Below, one piece after another: positions 34,401 to 47,271 of a stretch of DNA of 64,000 bases. A program made the position numbers and the translations under genes. The stretch lies in contig NC_087064.1 of the NCBI RefSeq assembly GCF_963678635.1, positions 4,066,411-4,130,410 on the forward strand. Reading direction: 5' to 3'. Numbering within the stretch: the first letter of the stretch is position 1; each line of letters begins with the position of its first letter. This DNA is from Symsagittifera roscoffensis. Lineage: Eukaryota > Xenacoelomorpha > Acoela > Convolutidae. Below the pieces are notes generated by a model. The model ran no database searches. It had not been told where the DNA came from and saw only the letters and a list, made by a program, of their open reading frames with translations.

Positions 34401-37400
34401 AATTTTCATATGGAAAAATTGTAAAACCCGTTATTTTACATGACCGCAAAAAAATTCACACTTAAAATCAAAAATTGAGCGGAACAAAAATTCAGTCTTT
34501 CAAAAGTTTCTTAATCATTGCTATGCTCAAAGAAATGTTTTCCGAAAAAATTTTCATTTGGATTAACGTGGTTCAAACTCATTTTTCAAAAAAACTAGAC
34601 TATTTGCCAGAAAATTTAAAATTGTTGTTCTTATGTGCTAAACTAAACCTAAATTTGACAAAAAAAAACAAATCCGATTTTAAACCACCAGAAAATTTCA
34701 TATCGAAGCATTCTAGCCATTTCAAACAATTCAAATTTTGTAAAAAAAACTATTTGACATGCAATATATGAAATTACATGGCGATTTTGTCAAAGCGATT
34801 CACCTGAGCGGTTCTTGCCGCTTCACCTATTGGTATTTCTTTAATAAAAAAACTCAAGGTTATTTGTTTTTCCAAACAAAACACAAGTTTAAAGCAAAAC
34901 TAGATTTTTTAAGCAAAAAATACTAGTCATACAATTGACATTTATGGAAAAATGTTTCTCATGCAATTTTCCTCATGGAAAAAACTTTCCTATTGTTTTT
35001 TGTAATGCGACAGCTCGCAACAAAAGACAACTCGCAAAGAAAGAGAACTTGTATTAAAAGACAACTCGCAATATACTCGCCTGCGCAGTTGCGCCACCAT
35101 GTTGCGATCTTGCCAACAAAGGGTACGTTTTTATAAATAGTTAAGAACCGTGTATCTTAACCTAGGTTGCCAACAGGGGGTAAGATTTTTTTTTTACAAA
35201 ATGTAAAGCCGGCTCTCTAAAATAAAAATCCAACGTTAAAAATTAAGTTTGAAACTTTGCGAGTTGTCGCTTTCCTTTAAATTTGCGAAAGGGCTTTCTT
35301 AACGAGTCTTTTGTTGCCACACTCACGGTACCAAGTTGTCATGGTACCAAGTCTTTATAAAACTTTCTGCAAGTATGGAAATGTATGAAATTGGATGATG
35401 AGCATTTTTAAATGAATGAAAACTGTATGAAAAGCACTTTTCTGGACTTTTTTAGCGTCAATTTTGGGAATCAAACATTCAAAAAAATTCTGCGAAAATT
35501 TTTTGAAATTTTTAACTAATTTTTTTGTTCATCTGGCCGTTTTTCTACACAACTATTTTCCAATTATCCTATTTTACTATTACCGTCGAATTTGCCTAAA
35601 TTCTGCTTCTTCATTCAGATCTTTTTATCACAACTTGCAAAAAACTACTCTAATATGAAAAAAAACTGGCTATCCTTGTTTAAAGTATTAAATTATTAAA
35701 TCTGGCTATTTATTTTAAGTCATTTCTAAAGACAAACCCTATAGTTAGATACGATTAGCTACAATGCTACGGCAAGCTCTAGGAAATCGACCGTACAATT
35801 TCCAAAAACTTCAATATTCTTATAAGGACTTACGTTTTGAGAGACATTTCAGAAAATACAAAAACAGAAAGAGAATGACTAAACTGAGATAACCAAAGTG
35901 ATAAAACTAAAAATTGCAGAACGAGTAAGGTGGCTCAGGTTTTCTCCATTAGGCAAAAAGGGCGGAATTTTTTATCGGTCACTGCAATTAAAATCTACCG
36001 TAAGATTCAATTGTTTATCTGCTGGTAAGAAAAACAATCGGAGACGCTTTGTTTTGTTTAGATTAGGCGATAGCGCAGCAGTAGATAGAGCAATAAATAT
36101 AAAGGAACTAAACGGATGCCGAATTCTGATACGGACAGAGAACCAATCGGTACTTTTTGTGCCAGGGTAAAACTGCGAGATTTTAAAGATGGTAATTTCC
36201 TGTAAAATAAAATTATCACCAACTCTAATAGTGACTTGTTAGTGCAGCTAGCGTGATGAAACAAAAAAAACAAGTCACGCCGAACTGATTTTGTAAGAGT
36301 CTTGTTGGAAAAGTTGTATAGCTATACTAGCTCAAAAAAGTATAATAAAATTAGACGTCCTCAAAAAAACATGAATTGGGATGTAAGATAAAAGAAGCGG
36401 AAAGAAAAATCTGGGTAAAAGTAATCAGAGCGATCTATCTGTTTCTCAGTTTTAAATGGGTCGCCGGCAACAAATTCGATTGCTTGATTAGTACAACTGT
36501 TTATGAACAACAAAATAAGTTATTGAATATTAGGACGAATCTAAATCGTACGGGGAAAATTGAGTCCAAAATTTGGATCAAAGTTAGATTTGTTCAAATA
36601 TGGGAGAAGAAATAAGAAGAGCTGATATCTTGAACGCAGGTGAATTTTGGCAGAGATAATGCTTTACAGTATTCAGGACAAATTTTGACAAGTGAAAATA
36701 GCTCGGCGTTATCGCTTGAGTTTTCACTTCGCTCTATTTCTGGGCTGATTGAGGAGCGAGGGGGTATTTAATTTGGAGAAAAAGCGAATATTGATTGCCA
36801 AATCCGGGGAATAAAAGTTAATCCGGGGTGGATTAAAGTCACCGCGGTTATTCGACATATGAAAACGCAAAAAATCATTCTTACATTAGCGGTAGTCAAG
36901 TTACTTTTCAAACTATGGCCGCTGCAAATGCGCTGGTGGGCTTTTGTCGTGGGTTATTTTGCTACTATTTTAAAGGGGAGGCTGGGTAAGCGAAAATAGA
37001 GCAACGAAGGAACGGACAGGACTATAATAGAATACCCATTCCGAATAATAAATACCTGCCAGATAAAACCCCAGAGCAGCTCGACTAGATCCACCACGTG
37101 AAGACATTTCCTTGATTTGACCCAGAAAAAATTCCAAGCTAAAGACAATCGGAGTTGTCAATTGTAGCATCTATAATACATTTCAGCACTGCGGAAGTTT
37201 TCAACTCTCATAGGAAAACAGAAGATGTATTGAAGGAAGAGAAGTCGCTTCAGTGGTCTGGTTTTATCGTATGGTTTATTATGAAAACAACGGCATAAAT
37301 AAAACGGAGGCGGGCGAAGGCTTATCCCTAATTGGCCAGAGCCCTGTATATTGGTAAGGAATGAAAATATGATACATTCCTTCATACATACCAACGAATA

Positions 37401-38756
37401 TAGTACACTTTTTTGCCCGCATTTTATGCAAAAAAGCGGAAAAAGGGATAAAACAAAAAAGACACCATTTCTTGGTTCACTGAAAGTTTTAAGCTCACAT
37501 CAATTTTGAGTACAAACGTCACATCAATCGATTCCCTCAGATTAAAAAGGCTCCTTTTGTTTCTATGTCTTCAGCAGTCATCTGTTTTTTGAATTGGGAA
37601 AATTAGCCGAGCGAACTTTCAACCCCGGCGGCCGGCGTTTTTATCCGTAACGGCTACAACAAAAACAGGGTGCCAAAATTGCCTTACCGGCTCAAGATTA
37701 TTGCCAGTCGCTAGTTGCCTTGATTTTCATATGCCAATTTGAACTCTAATCAATTTGTGGCAATATTGAAAGTAATAAACATTAATCTCTCCCGCGACGG
37801 GAAAATCAACCAGCTAAAATGAAAGGTTCGAAACCAGTTGATCGGAGCCGCCGCTTCCTACTGAAATATTTCCCTGGAAAAGATCAACAAGATTTGATAG
37901 AGATTTCAAACGAATCCCAGTTTTGAAAAGTAAGAGTCCAAAACGCAGTCTTTAATCTCTCCCAATTGGGTTCAAATTCGTGCAAGGGTTCAGAAAGCCT
38001 TTTAAGGGTTTGAATTCAAATCCACCAATAAACAAGGGTTCAAAATCTAAAAATCGAATTCACTTTTGCCGATTGACAAAACGTAAACTCCATGAAAAAT
38101 AGCGAAAAAATGTGAGAATTGATTGCACGGGTAAACGCGATTAATATTTAAATACATGCCCACATAATGGAACTAAAATGTCACTTGAGCAAAAGAAACC
38201 TAGAGAACAAATGATATTAAAATTAATTAAAATAGAGGGGGAATATATGACGTGTTAAAGTGTTTAAAGGTCTTAAATTCTAGAAAAAAAAAGAATGAAC
38301 GAACCTTTAGCCATAAGAATTAATGAAGTCAGTAATTAGCAGAAAGTAATTTATAAGTGAAGCCTCACTTTATATGGTGGTAGAGTTGTTAATTTTTGTG
38401 TAATAATTTTCTAGTGTTTTATGCGCTTAGACAAGTAAGGAATTAAAAACTGCTTAAGAGTTTAAAATTGATTAAATTTTAAATTAGGATTAAAATTCTG
38501 ATCAATTTTGGAAATTAGATCTGTGCATAAGCTTAATTTAAGCGCTTTTCGATTAACTGCGAACACTTAATAACCGATTACCATGCCATTTGATGTTTGG
38601 ATCAACGATTCACAGATTTATGGCTCTCGATAATGTAGCAGGGAGGTTTGAAATTTATACATTTTCAACTACCGAATTCAAAACATTTGACTTATTGCTA
38701 AAAAATGACAAAACGAACCTAAATGACACAGGAACGCTCAAAAATCAAATGTGTTT
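31480..38756. other. Long gene-poor stretch, possibly ANKRD6 upstream intron
   Basis: No open frame here looks like ankyrin repeats or any other protein I know. A decayed TGTTCCGACC-family MITE end lies at about 34220-34352. A local AACTCGCAA/GACAACTCGC repeat lies at 35010-35090. The rest is AT-rich and unassigned. Confidence 0.5.
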
Positions 38757-39067
38757 GCATCAGGGCAAAGCGCTAACAATTCCGACTGCCCTTTAACCTA
38801 TCAGGAGTATTGTTCTGAAAAGAGATGAGTATTAAAGGATTTGAAAGACTTTTCGAAATCATCCCCTTACAAGCAACGTCAAAAACAAAGTATAAGTTTT
38901 GCGTCCAACAACGCATCTTTGGTTTAAATTGCTGGTCTGTTCAAATCATAATGATTGCTGGGTTGCCCTAAGTCTTTGCCTAATTAAAAGTAATTAATTT
39001 TTTGTCCGGAGACAAAAAACCACTCGAGCACAACTATTCCATCATTTTCTTCGAAAGTCGAAACAAT
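38757..39067 (-). repeat. Reverse-oriented relative of the hairpin-ended family
   Basis: Left end CATCAGGGCAAAGCGCTAAC then TTCCGACTGCC; right end TTTTCTTCGAAAGTCGAAACA. Same arrangement as 16350-16765. Confidence 0.45.
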
Positions 39068-39394
39068 CAATACTCCATTTTTCGGACATATAACTTCTTT
39101 TACAAAACATTTTGAACGCAACTTTAGTGGTACATATTTCTTGCTTTTGAAAATCAGCTGATGTAACAAGCAGATGCCATCCCCAAATAGTGCCATGTGA
39201 CAAAAACGATTAGGCACTCATTGAGAAGTATGGCCTCGCCGTTTTTGATGAGTTCCCTTTTAGAAAACTTGCTTAGAAATTTAGTCACAGAACTGAAGAA
39301 AAAAACATCCAGAACCCAAATACACCGTCATTGTCATCGAAGTCAGAAGAACCAGGCCAATCATATACATTGCTTAATCTTCCTCGACATTCAG

Positions 39395-39914
39395 AACAAT
39401 TTCGTCTGATACCCACAATCGAGCTCGGGGTGGGTTTTTTTTCTTCGGACAAAATTCGGCTTTTTAACTAGCCATTTTTGACGGAATTTTTTAAATATCA
39501 TTCGAAAGCTATTGTTGTCTTGAGCTTAAACGCGTAAAAAATATTTCACCTGTGATCATTTCTCGTAAAGTTATGTGAGTTTAAAGATTGGCATTTTGGG
39601 ACAATTAACGAGTGATATATTTCGCGCTATTACCGCGTAAGCGGAGATTTAATCCGTCTTAGAACTAATCCAAAATGGTTGAAGGAAGCTAATTTGCCAT
39701 AATTGTTTTGTTACTAGAAGCAAAATTTATCACTTTGTACTTTATATGGCGTGCGGGGGGATGATTTTCACAAAAAAACTCAATTCTTTTTATGTTTTTT
39801 TTATTTAATTTTCCTTTATTTCTACATTCATTTTTTTCATGTTTTTACTGCTTCATAGCCCTTAAAAAGCAGTCGGGACATTCAGAGCTTCGCCCTGATA
39901 CGAGCAGTCTTGTT
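39395..39914 (+). mobile_element. Hairpin-ended element, HINE/Helentron-like (copy 4, first of a head-to-tail pair)
   Basis: The 5' hairpin is eroded. From GAGCTCGGGGTGGGTTTTTT onward it follows the family to CGAGCAGTCTTGTT. Its last T is also the first T of the next copy. Confidence 0.7.
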
Positions 39915-40452
39915 GTTCCGACTTTCGATACGAAAGTCACGGAATATTTGCGCTCGGGGTGAGTTTTTTTCTTCAGACAAATTTTGACTTATAACTAGCC
40001 ATTTTTGACGGAATTTTTTTATCATTCGAAAGGTATTGTTGTCATGAACTCAAAATTGAAAAGATAATATTTTACCCGTGATCATTTTTCGTAAAGTTAT
40101 GGGGGTTTAAAGAGTGCCATTTTGGCCAATGTGGGACAATTAACACGCGATATATTTCGCGCTATTAACGCGTAAGAGGAGAGTTAATCCGTCCTAGAAA
40201 TCTTTCCAAATTGGTTGAAGGAAGCTTATTCGCCATATTTGATTTGTTGCTAGAAGCGAAATTTATCACTTTGTACTTACCATATGGCGTGTGGGGGGAT
40301 GATTTTCACAAAAAAATCTCAAATTTTTTACAATTTTTTTTTCATTTTATTTTCTTTTTATTTACATTTAATTTTTCATGTTATTACTGCTTCATATACT
40401 TTAAAAGCAGTCGGAACATTCAGGGCTTCGCCCTGATACGAGCAGTCTTGTT
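39914..40452 (+). mobile_element. Hairpin-ended element, HINE/Helentron-like (copy 5, second of the pair)
   Basis: A complete copy beginning TGTTCCGACTTTCGATACGA exactly where the previous copy ends, finishing CCCTGATACGAGCAGTCTTG plus TT. A 144-codon open frame across its right part is not a gene: it is repeat sequence. Confidence 0.75.
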
Positions 40453-40931
40453 TCTTTTTCGACTGACAACAAAATTACTATACCGTAAAAATATAAATTC
40501 ATCACGTAAAAAAAACGAGTCAGCTAAGCAGATAAACAAAACTGATTGTATTAGTGCAGTTTTTCCAAGCTTCAGAACGTTTTTCAGCTATCTGTTTCTT
40601 TCAAGGAAGATTAAACATGATTTTAAAATTTATGTTTATTTTTAAGAAGTTTAAGCTCTCCAAGCAACTTTACGAATTTAAGGGGCCAATCAGCTTGCCT
40701 ACAGATTGAAGATCATTATAGCGTTAGTTATTTAGCCGAGCTCAAAAGAGATTTGCGCAGATGCGTCGAGTGTTATTAATAAAGGGAATACAGTGCGCAA
40801 ACTAACTAGTTCCCTATTACTTAAGATTTTCGACAAAAGTTCTTCAATCGATATTTCACCGTGGCACAAAAATTGCTTATCCCACCGAGTGTCGAATTTG
40901 GTCTGAAAAAATAGACAAAAAATCTCTTCAC

Positions 40932-41160
40932 AGGGCAAAGCTCTGAACGTTCTGAATAGCCTGCAATGTCTTCGAAATAAGTTCTGAAACCATCAATCAC
41001 AAAAAGTTGTTAACCTTCAAAAAAATGATTTTTCTCCATTTTTTTTCAAAAAAAAATCCCCCATACGCTATGCCAAGAACAAAAGGACGTTATTAGCGTC
41101 AAGTATCATCGAAATTACACCAGAGCCCCATTATTCCGTCATCTACTTCAAAAGTCGAAA
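40932..41160 (-). repeat. Decayed reverse-oriented relative of the hairpin-ended family
   Basis: Left CAGGGCAAAGCTCTGAACGT, right TTCAAAAGTCGAAA. Shorter and more diverged than the other reverse copies. Confidence 0.35.
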
Positions 41161-43689
41161 GAAAAAGGCGGAGAAAATATATTGCTTAGTTTTCCTTGAC
41201 ATTCAGAATAAATATATCAAGCAAAAGGGAGGGCAAATATTTACCAGAACCCATAACTGGCTTGCTTGGCGCAAACAACTTATAAAAATTTGAGTTTTGA
41301 AAAAAAGTTGAGCTTTGGCCTGTTTTTGGTTTTCGTTATTGGAATGGAAATTTTGATAAAAAATCTTTGACTGTCAATGTCAAATGAAAAGTGCTAAAAT
41401 TTGAGTCCTTTAGGGAATTATTATAATCTAGCGCTTTCAGCGTCGTAGATAAAATCTTCAGAGCGCTTAAATTAGCCCAAAACATGGCCAAATTGGCAAT
41501 TTCTGAACGCTTAGAACTACAAAAATTGATCACAGTTAAAATGCCTTTTTACATTTCATCAGGGAGTCAAAATCTCAACTAAGGTAGAAAAATTTCGTTT
41601 AAGACTATCATTTCGATTGTCGAAATTGGCCTGAACAAAAGAAGAACTTCAAGCATGCACAAAATTCACCAAAAAATGACCAAGTTGATCGGTCAAAAAT
41701 GGACGCAAAAGAAAAGCTGCGGGGACTCTTTGAGTTATCCGGAGTGTAATCCCTGAGGGGAGGGAGGCGTTCCCACCCCACAATCCTGTCTACAGGCGTC
41801 ATTGGGTATTAAATTAAAACATGCAAATTGAAACCGGATAATTAATTCTAAATTTTCCCAAAAAATTGAAACAAAACAGTTTCGTCTGCGGAAAATTTGT
41901 AAACGTCAAAGGAATTAATGAACTAAGGATGGTCGTTTTTCCTTTTCGTTTTTCTAAAATTAGACCATATTAATGAGATCTTAAAATTTTTCTAAGCTTT
42001 GAACTAATGACCTTACCTTCTAGCTTTCCTGCTGTATTATTGAATTAAAAGCAGGCTCACAGGATAGTAAAAACATGCACTACTTCATAAAATAGAATTC
42101 TGATCTGATGCATTATTAACTTAATTATAATGAAGTTAGATTGATACCTTTAAATTTGATTTCTTCTGCCTGCTGATTGTTGTTTAATAATCCTCGATAG
42201 AGTTAAACGAAGCAACGAAAATAAATTCCCCAAAATTTTGGAACGATCACAGCTAATACTTCTTTTTACCATCAAACCGGGAAACATCCCCTGAGATTTA
42301 ATTATGCTATTTGAAACTTAATTTGGAAAAATTGAAATATTTGATGAAAAATGACAAATGAAAAATTTCAATGCATGGTAAAAATGTAAGTCGCACTTTT
42401 AAACGTTTCGCAAAATTCGTGTTCGATGCAAAAATAAGGAATTAGATAGTGCTGTATTTTAACAAAATGACACAAAAATAAGACGGACAATAAGGAAACG
42501 AATACGCTTTCAATAAGTAATCTGCAGCTCAAAAAAGTAATTAAGGACTTATTGTGAGAAGTATTCATAAATTTAGGATTTCACTTAGGTGATTTATCAG
42601 CCAAACAATCGATGAATATCTTATCTCGATTGACAACCGCAAAATCTTCTGTCGAATTAAGCAGAAAACTCCGAGTTTTGAATGAAATCTCCGATAATTT
42701 TTGACAACATAAAGACCTAGCAGTCTCAACTGCAAACTGTTTTAGACTCCGATTCAATTCAAAAGTCTGATTTGATTCACTTCGATTTGAAGGTTTCACA
42801 ACGCAAAAGAAGTTTTTATTTCAAGATGACTGCACGAGTTTTGATTAATTTTGCCAAGGACAAACAATTCGATAAATCAGCTTAATGGCTCAAATATTTT
42901 CAACGTCCTCTTTCTTTTCGCCGCAGATAGCTGCGCTGACCAAGTCGACAACTTAGGATTGATTTATGATTCGACACAAAATCGAAATGGGCTACGCCAA
43001 AAGCGTTCAAACGCCGATTTTAATTTGTTGAAATGGCGATAAATGAAAATATATTTAGGGTTTGAAGATCTTTTCTATTTGGGTAAAATAAAGAGTTCAT
43101 GGCTCAATAAAAGTTCAGCTACCAAATCGATAGTTGCTATGGACACTGTTAGGCGAAAACCGTAATGAGGTTTTGGTACATATCTGGTATTTAGCCCTTT
43201 AAACAGAACCCTTACCGTCTATTATAAGTGGGGGGTTTTGAAACTTAGCTCCGATCCTCTTTGAAACAGCGTTGAAACTAATTTATGCGCTTGTAAGCGG
43301 CGGTCTTTTAGGGTTACAAAAACACACGAGTACTTAATTCAGAAGGTACAATAAAAGTTAGCCCTGTTAATCACCTGAACTCTGTGATTGCAAAAGTTAG
43401 GCAAAAAGTAGACAATGAGCAATAAAAGTGATGACCTAGTTTTTAGTTGAGCTCAATCGAAACTTAGAGATTACTTAACACACAAAGACCATAAATGGTA
43501 AAAGGGAAACCGTCTGTATAGAAAAGCGATTAATCATAAAAGTTCAAAAGCAGCTGATATTTTCATTGGATGTGTAGTATTGTGAATATGCGCTTAGTAA
43601 AGATGAAGATATGATTTTAGCAAAGAAGAGAAAAATATATCAAAGCCAGAACTTGTTAAGGTATTTTGAGGAGTTCACTAGGTCTATCA
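41161..43689. other. No gene supported
   Basis: AT-rich. A remnant of the CAGGGGCGGAT hAT family (ATCCCTGAGGGGAGGGAGGC region and flank) is visible around 41690-41790. I see no splice-bounded coding segment. Confidence 0.45.
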
Positions 43690-43697
43690 TATCTGGA

Positions 43698-43954
43698 CAG
43701 GGGCGGATTTAGGGGGGGGGGGGCATCCACCTCCCCTCAGGGATTCGACCCCCTGCCAACCCAAAGGGTCCCCCTTTGGTACTTTTTAAGAAATAGATTT
43801 TTGGCCAACCGACCCTAAAATTTTTTAAAGGTGCTTTTGGCGCCAATATATACTAATTTTGAGTGGGCAGCGCGCGCCGAAGAAACGCGATTTTTTTATC
43901 AAATTTTTCCAAAAATTGCCAAAAAATTTTTCGAAAATCCTAGATCCGCCCCTG
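43698..43954. mobile_element. hAT MITE, CAGGGGCGGAT family, perfect 8-bp target duplication
   Basis: The ends are CAGGGGCGGATTTAGG and CCTAGATCCGCCCCTG. TATCTGGA lies on both sides (43690-43697 and 43955-43962). The interior has the GGCGCCAATATATACTAATT block shared by the family. The short size suggests an internal deletion. Confidence 0.9.
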
Positions 43955-44048
43955 TATCTGGACCAGGAAAATTTAGAGGAGTGAGCAAAAGTAAAAAAAA
44001 ACAGAAATGTGATAACTTTTTGGGCCCGGCGAGTTTTTACTCTACGGG

Positions 44049-44406
44049 CAGGCGCGGATCTAGGAATTTCTCGAGGAAGGGACATTTTTTAAGGTCGACC
44101 AAATTGATTTTCTGAGCTCTCCCAAATCACCATAAAGACCTTAATTTGATTAAATTTTCCGCGCCGTAGCCAAAATTTTGAAAAAAGGCCAAAAAGGCGT
44201 TTTTAGGCACTTTTTGGAACATTTCGACCAAAAAATCGAGTTTTTTCGCCCCCCCCCCCCCTTAAAATTAGTATAGATTGGCGCCAAAGGTCAGTCAGCC
44301 AAAACTGGATATCTCAAAATAGAACTAAGGGGGACGCCTTTGGGTCCGCAGGGGGGTCGAATCCCTGAGGGGGGAGGTGCGTCCGCCCCCCCTAAATCCG
44401 CTACTG
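44049..44406. mobile_element. hAT MITE, CAGGGGCGGAT family
   Basis: Begins CAGGCGCGGATCTAGGAATT and ends CCTAAATCCGCTACTG. Flanks TCTACGGG and GCCACGGG match at 6 of 8 bases. The interior CAAATTGATTTTCTGAGCTC and GGCGCCAAAGG blocks are typical of the family. Orientation is opposite to the copy at 43698. Confidence 0.75.
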
Positions 44407-45946
44407 GCCACGGGTATTATTCGTTAAAAACGACCTTTTTACAACCTTAAAGTTTATAAAATTAATCAGATTGCATCCTTCTCAAAAACGATGAGCATTG
44501 TCGTCGCGGTGGGGAATTTTTGTCTTTGTGGATCAAATAGAAATAGGAAGTCGCTGAGGGGTTTCAGGTCATTTCAGACCAGACCAAAAACACTTAAGCG
44601 CCCATGAATATAAGTTGGTCAACTTAAATAATTAAAATCCGGGTTAGGCCTTCAGGCTAGTTGACTAAAAAAATGAAAAAAAATCATGTCCGGTATGTGA
44701 AAAGGCGCAGTTTCAAGTAGCATAAAATAACCCTTTTAAATTCTTGATCTGGTAATTATACAAAAGTACTCTTAAAACACATACCTCATATTTTGTCTCT
44801 AAATAACTAACGCGTCGTTGGAGGTTTTGTTGATTTGCAGACATTGCGATCAAATCAGCCGAGCGCCTCTGGAGCTAACGAACTATGATTTTGTTATCAT
44901 CAGTCAGATAATACCTGCTTCAATTGTTTTAAAAATGGATTCGTTTCAGACTTCAAAAATGGGCTGTTTCCTCTTTAAAGCTCATTTAGAGCCTAGCAAC
45001 AAAAAATTATAGCCCCACCACGCTGTAAGCTTTGTATTTTGGGGCTACAATTTCCTGTTGGGGGGGGGGGGGGTAATATGTGAAAACCCTGAAATTTTAA
45101 ATCAGGGTTCAGGGCGTAAGAAAAAGGAAGGACCCGAGGTTGTAATGTCCGAATTGACCAAACCAAGATAAAGAAAATGATTGATAGCACGTCGGTCAAT
45201 TAAACTACTGGCTTTGGCTTTGTTGGTCTTAGATAAAAACCAACTCGAACGAACAACTTGGGCAAGTTCAGCCCCAACTGGTCGATGATATAAATTATAG
45301 AAACAATTTAAATAATGAACTGAATTCAAACAAAAGATCATAAAATGCAAAAAAAAAAAAAAATTGCAATATTTGACATGATTTTAAAATTATTACAGTT
45401 TGCTGATAAAATGCTTTCAATGTTGTTGGTTCACGTTTTTTTAAAAAAATTTTTTTTGATCTACCCTTTAAAACATTTCGCAATTTCACATTAAATTATT
45501 CATATGGGCAGAAGCAGAAGCATTATGCCCAAACTGAGATTTTGAAATATGTTACACCTAATATGCAATTCACTGATATACATTTTCAACTTTGATTCAC
45601 TTGTAGCGTTTCGACAACAATTTAACACAAAACGTTCAATTTTTTGTTAATTCAGCTATACGAGCGTTATGCGAAATGACCAAACGGAAACTGGGCAAAT
45701 GTTCGAAACCTATTCAATAATCAGTGCTTTGATTGTGATATATTGCAATCTATGTGACAGTCAAATTGACTTTTGATCAAATGTAGGTTTTTATTAGTAA
45801 CACAGAAATATGACTTGATTGCATTTAACCTCGAATGTGATCGACGGAACTTCCCCATACATAACCAATAAACGATCACTCCTTAAAATGATTTATGGGA
45901 AAGATAGAGTTATTTTTTGATAACTTCTAATTAACCCAGAAAATAC

Positions 45947-46124
45947 GGATCTCTTTAACTATTTCACACCCTTTTGCAAAGAGGGGGGGGGGGGGGGGGG
46001 GGGGGTGATTCGCTACTAGGTACAAAATTCACATAAACTTAACCATTGAATTATTTCTTTATAGTGGTAGCAATTCGTTACTAGATACTAGATACCCTAG
46101 GGGGGAATATAGTTAAAAAGATCC
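45947..46124. mobile_element. hAT-like MITE, GGATCTACTTAAC family, perfect 8-bp target duplication and long G run
   Basis: Begins GGATCTCTTTAACTATTTCA and ends TATAGTTAAAAAGATCC. GAAAATAC flanks both sides (45939-45946 and 46125-46132). A G run of about 26 bases lies near 45981-46006 inside the left half. Confidence 0.9.
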
Positions 46125-46702
46125 GAAAATACTAACCTAGAAAACCCAGTTAATTTTATGCTTCGTTTTTTTTTGCAGTGAAAACTTTCTCAATTTTCAA
46201 GAAGGTTTGCACTTTTTTCAACTTATATCAGTTTAGAGAAATGATAAAAATTCGCAAAAAAAACTTTACTGACAGATTATTAAGGACACAAAAAGATAAA
46301 AAATGACGTGTAGTGTTGCTGCTTAAATAAATTCAGCAAAAAATTTGCCGTCTATATTCACAAGGAGAGACAAAAAACATATATAATAACAATTTCCTTC
46401 TAAGCGTCAACAGTCTAGTCTTATGGAGATCAGTAGAGAAAGAGGCATTATGCTCTAATTGCACCCGCAAAAGAAAATTTAGAAACCCAACTACAAGCTT
46501 TAAAAGCGCCTTAAAGTCAAAAATGGGCCTTAAAAGTAAAAAAAAAAACATACCTTTAGCGTCCGTCTAAAGTCTAAAAATTGATCAACTGATGGTGCCG
46601 TGTGAAAAAAGGCACCAGAAGTTTCAGTCAGGGTTAGTTTCAAATGAAATCAAAAGCCTTAAGTCAACGAGGATAATCGGTTGATGTGCAAAGATCACAG
46701 AA

Positions 46703-47271
46703 TGTTCCGACCATTTTCATAGAAAGAAGAACTTTTTTAATTTTCTTCAAATTAGTGTCATTTTTAGTAGGTGGCGTGATTCAAGAACTATACGGTCGCG
46801 TTGTGAATTAGTGAACTAGGCATGATCAACAAAATTTGTTTTCAAAAAGTGAATCCCAAATAAAAAAAAATTAAAAAACTTTTTCATATTTTCTGTATTA
46901 AAACTTTTTGTTTATATAAGCGCAAAAAGAAATGTCCAAAACTAGTTTTGATGATAGAAAAGTTTAGTTTTGTGAGCCAAAAATTTTATTAAACAAAGTT
47001 AATTTCCACATAACTAAAGTTACTCAATCGCGTTTTTCGCTCGAAACTGAGATTTAAAAAATTTCAAACAAATTTTTCTCGACAATGCAAAATTTGTTGA
47101 AAATTTTCAAATGTCGTTTGAATCACGGCTTAAAGGGCTTTAATATGATTGATATATCATTCAATTCTCCCCGATGATTATTTGTGAAAGCTGATTTTGC
47201 ATGGAAAACAAAAGAAAGAAAAACTAAAACACACCCGAATACAGAATTCCTCCCCATTATGGGCGGAACAA
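46703..47271. mobile_element. MITE with TGTTCCGACC / GGCGGAACA ends
   Basis: The left end TGTTCCGACCATTTTCATAG and right end CATTATGGGCGGAACA form short inverted repeats. A conserved right arm (ATATGATTGATATATCATTC, GATGATTATTTGTG, CACACCCGAATACA) recurs near 23430-23633, 34220-34352, 50080-50210 and, reversed, 62774-62850. No ORF. Confidence 0.65.

Noticed and set aside
40211-40645. 144-codon plus-strand open frame
   Set aside because: Its first half is the right part of a hairpin-ended repeat and the rest is low-complexity Phe/Lys sequence.
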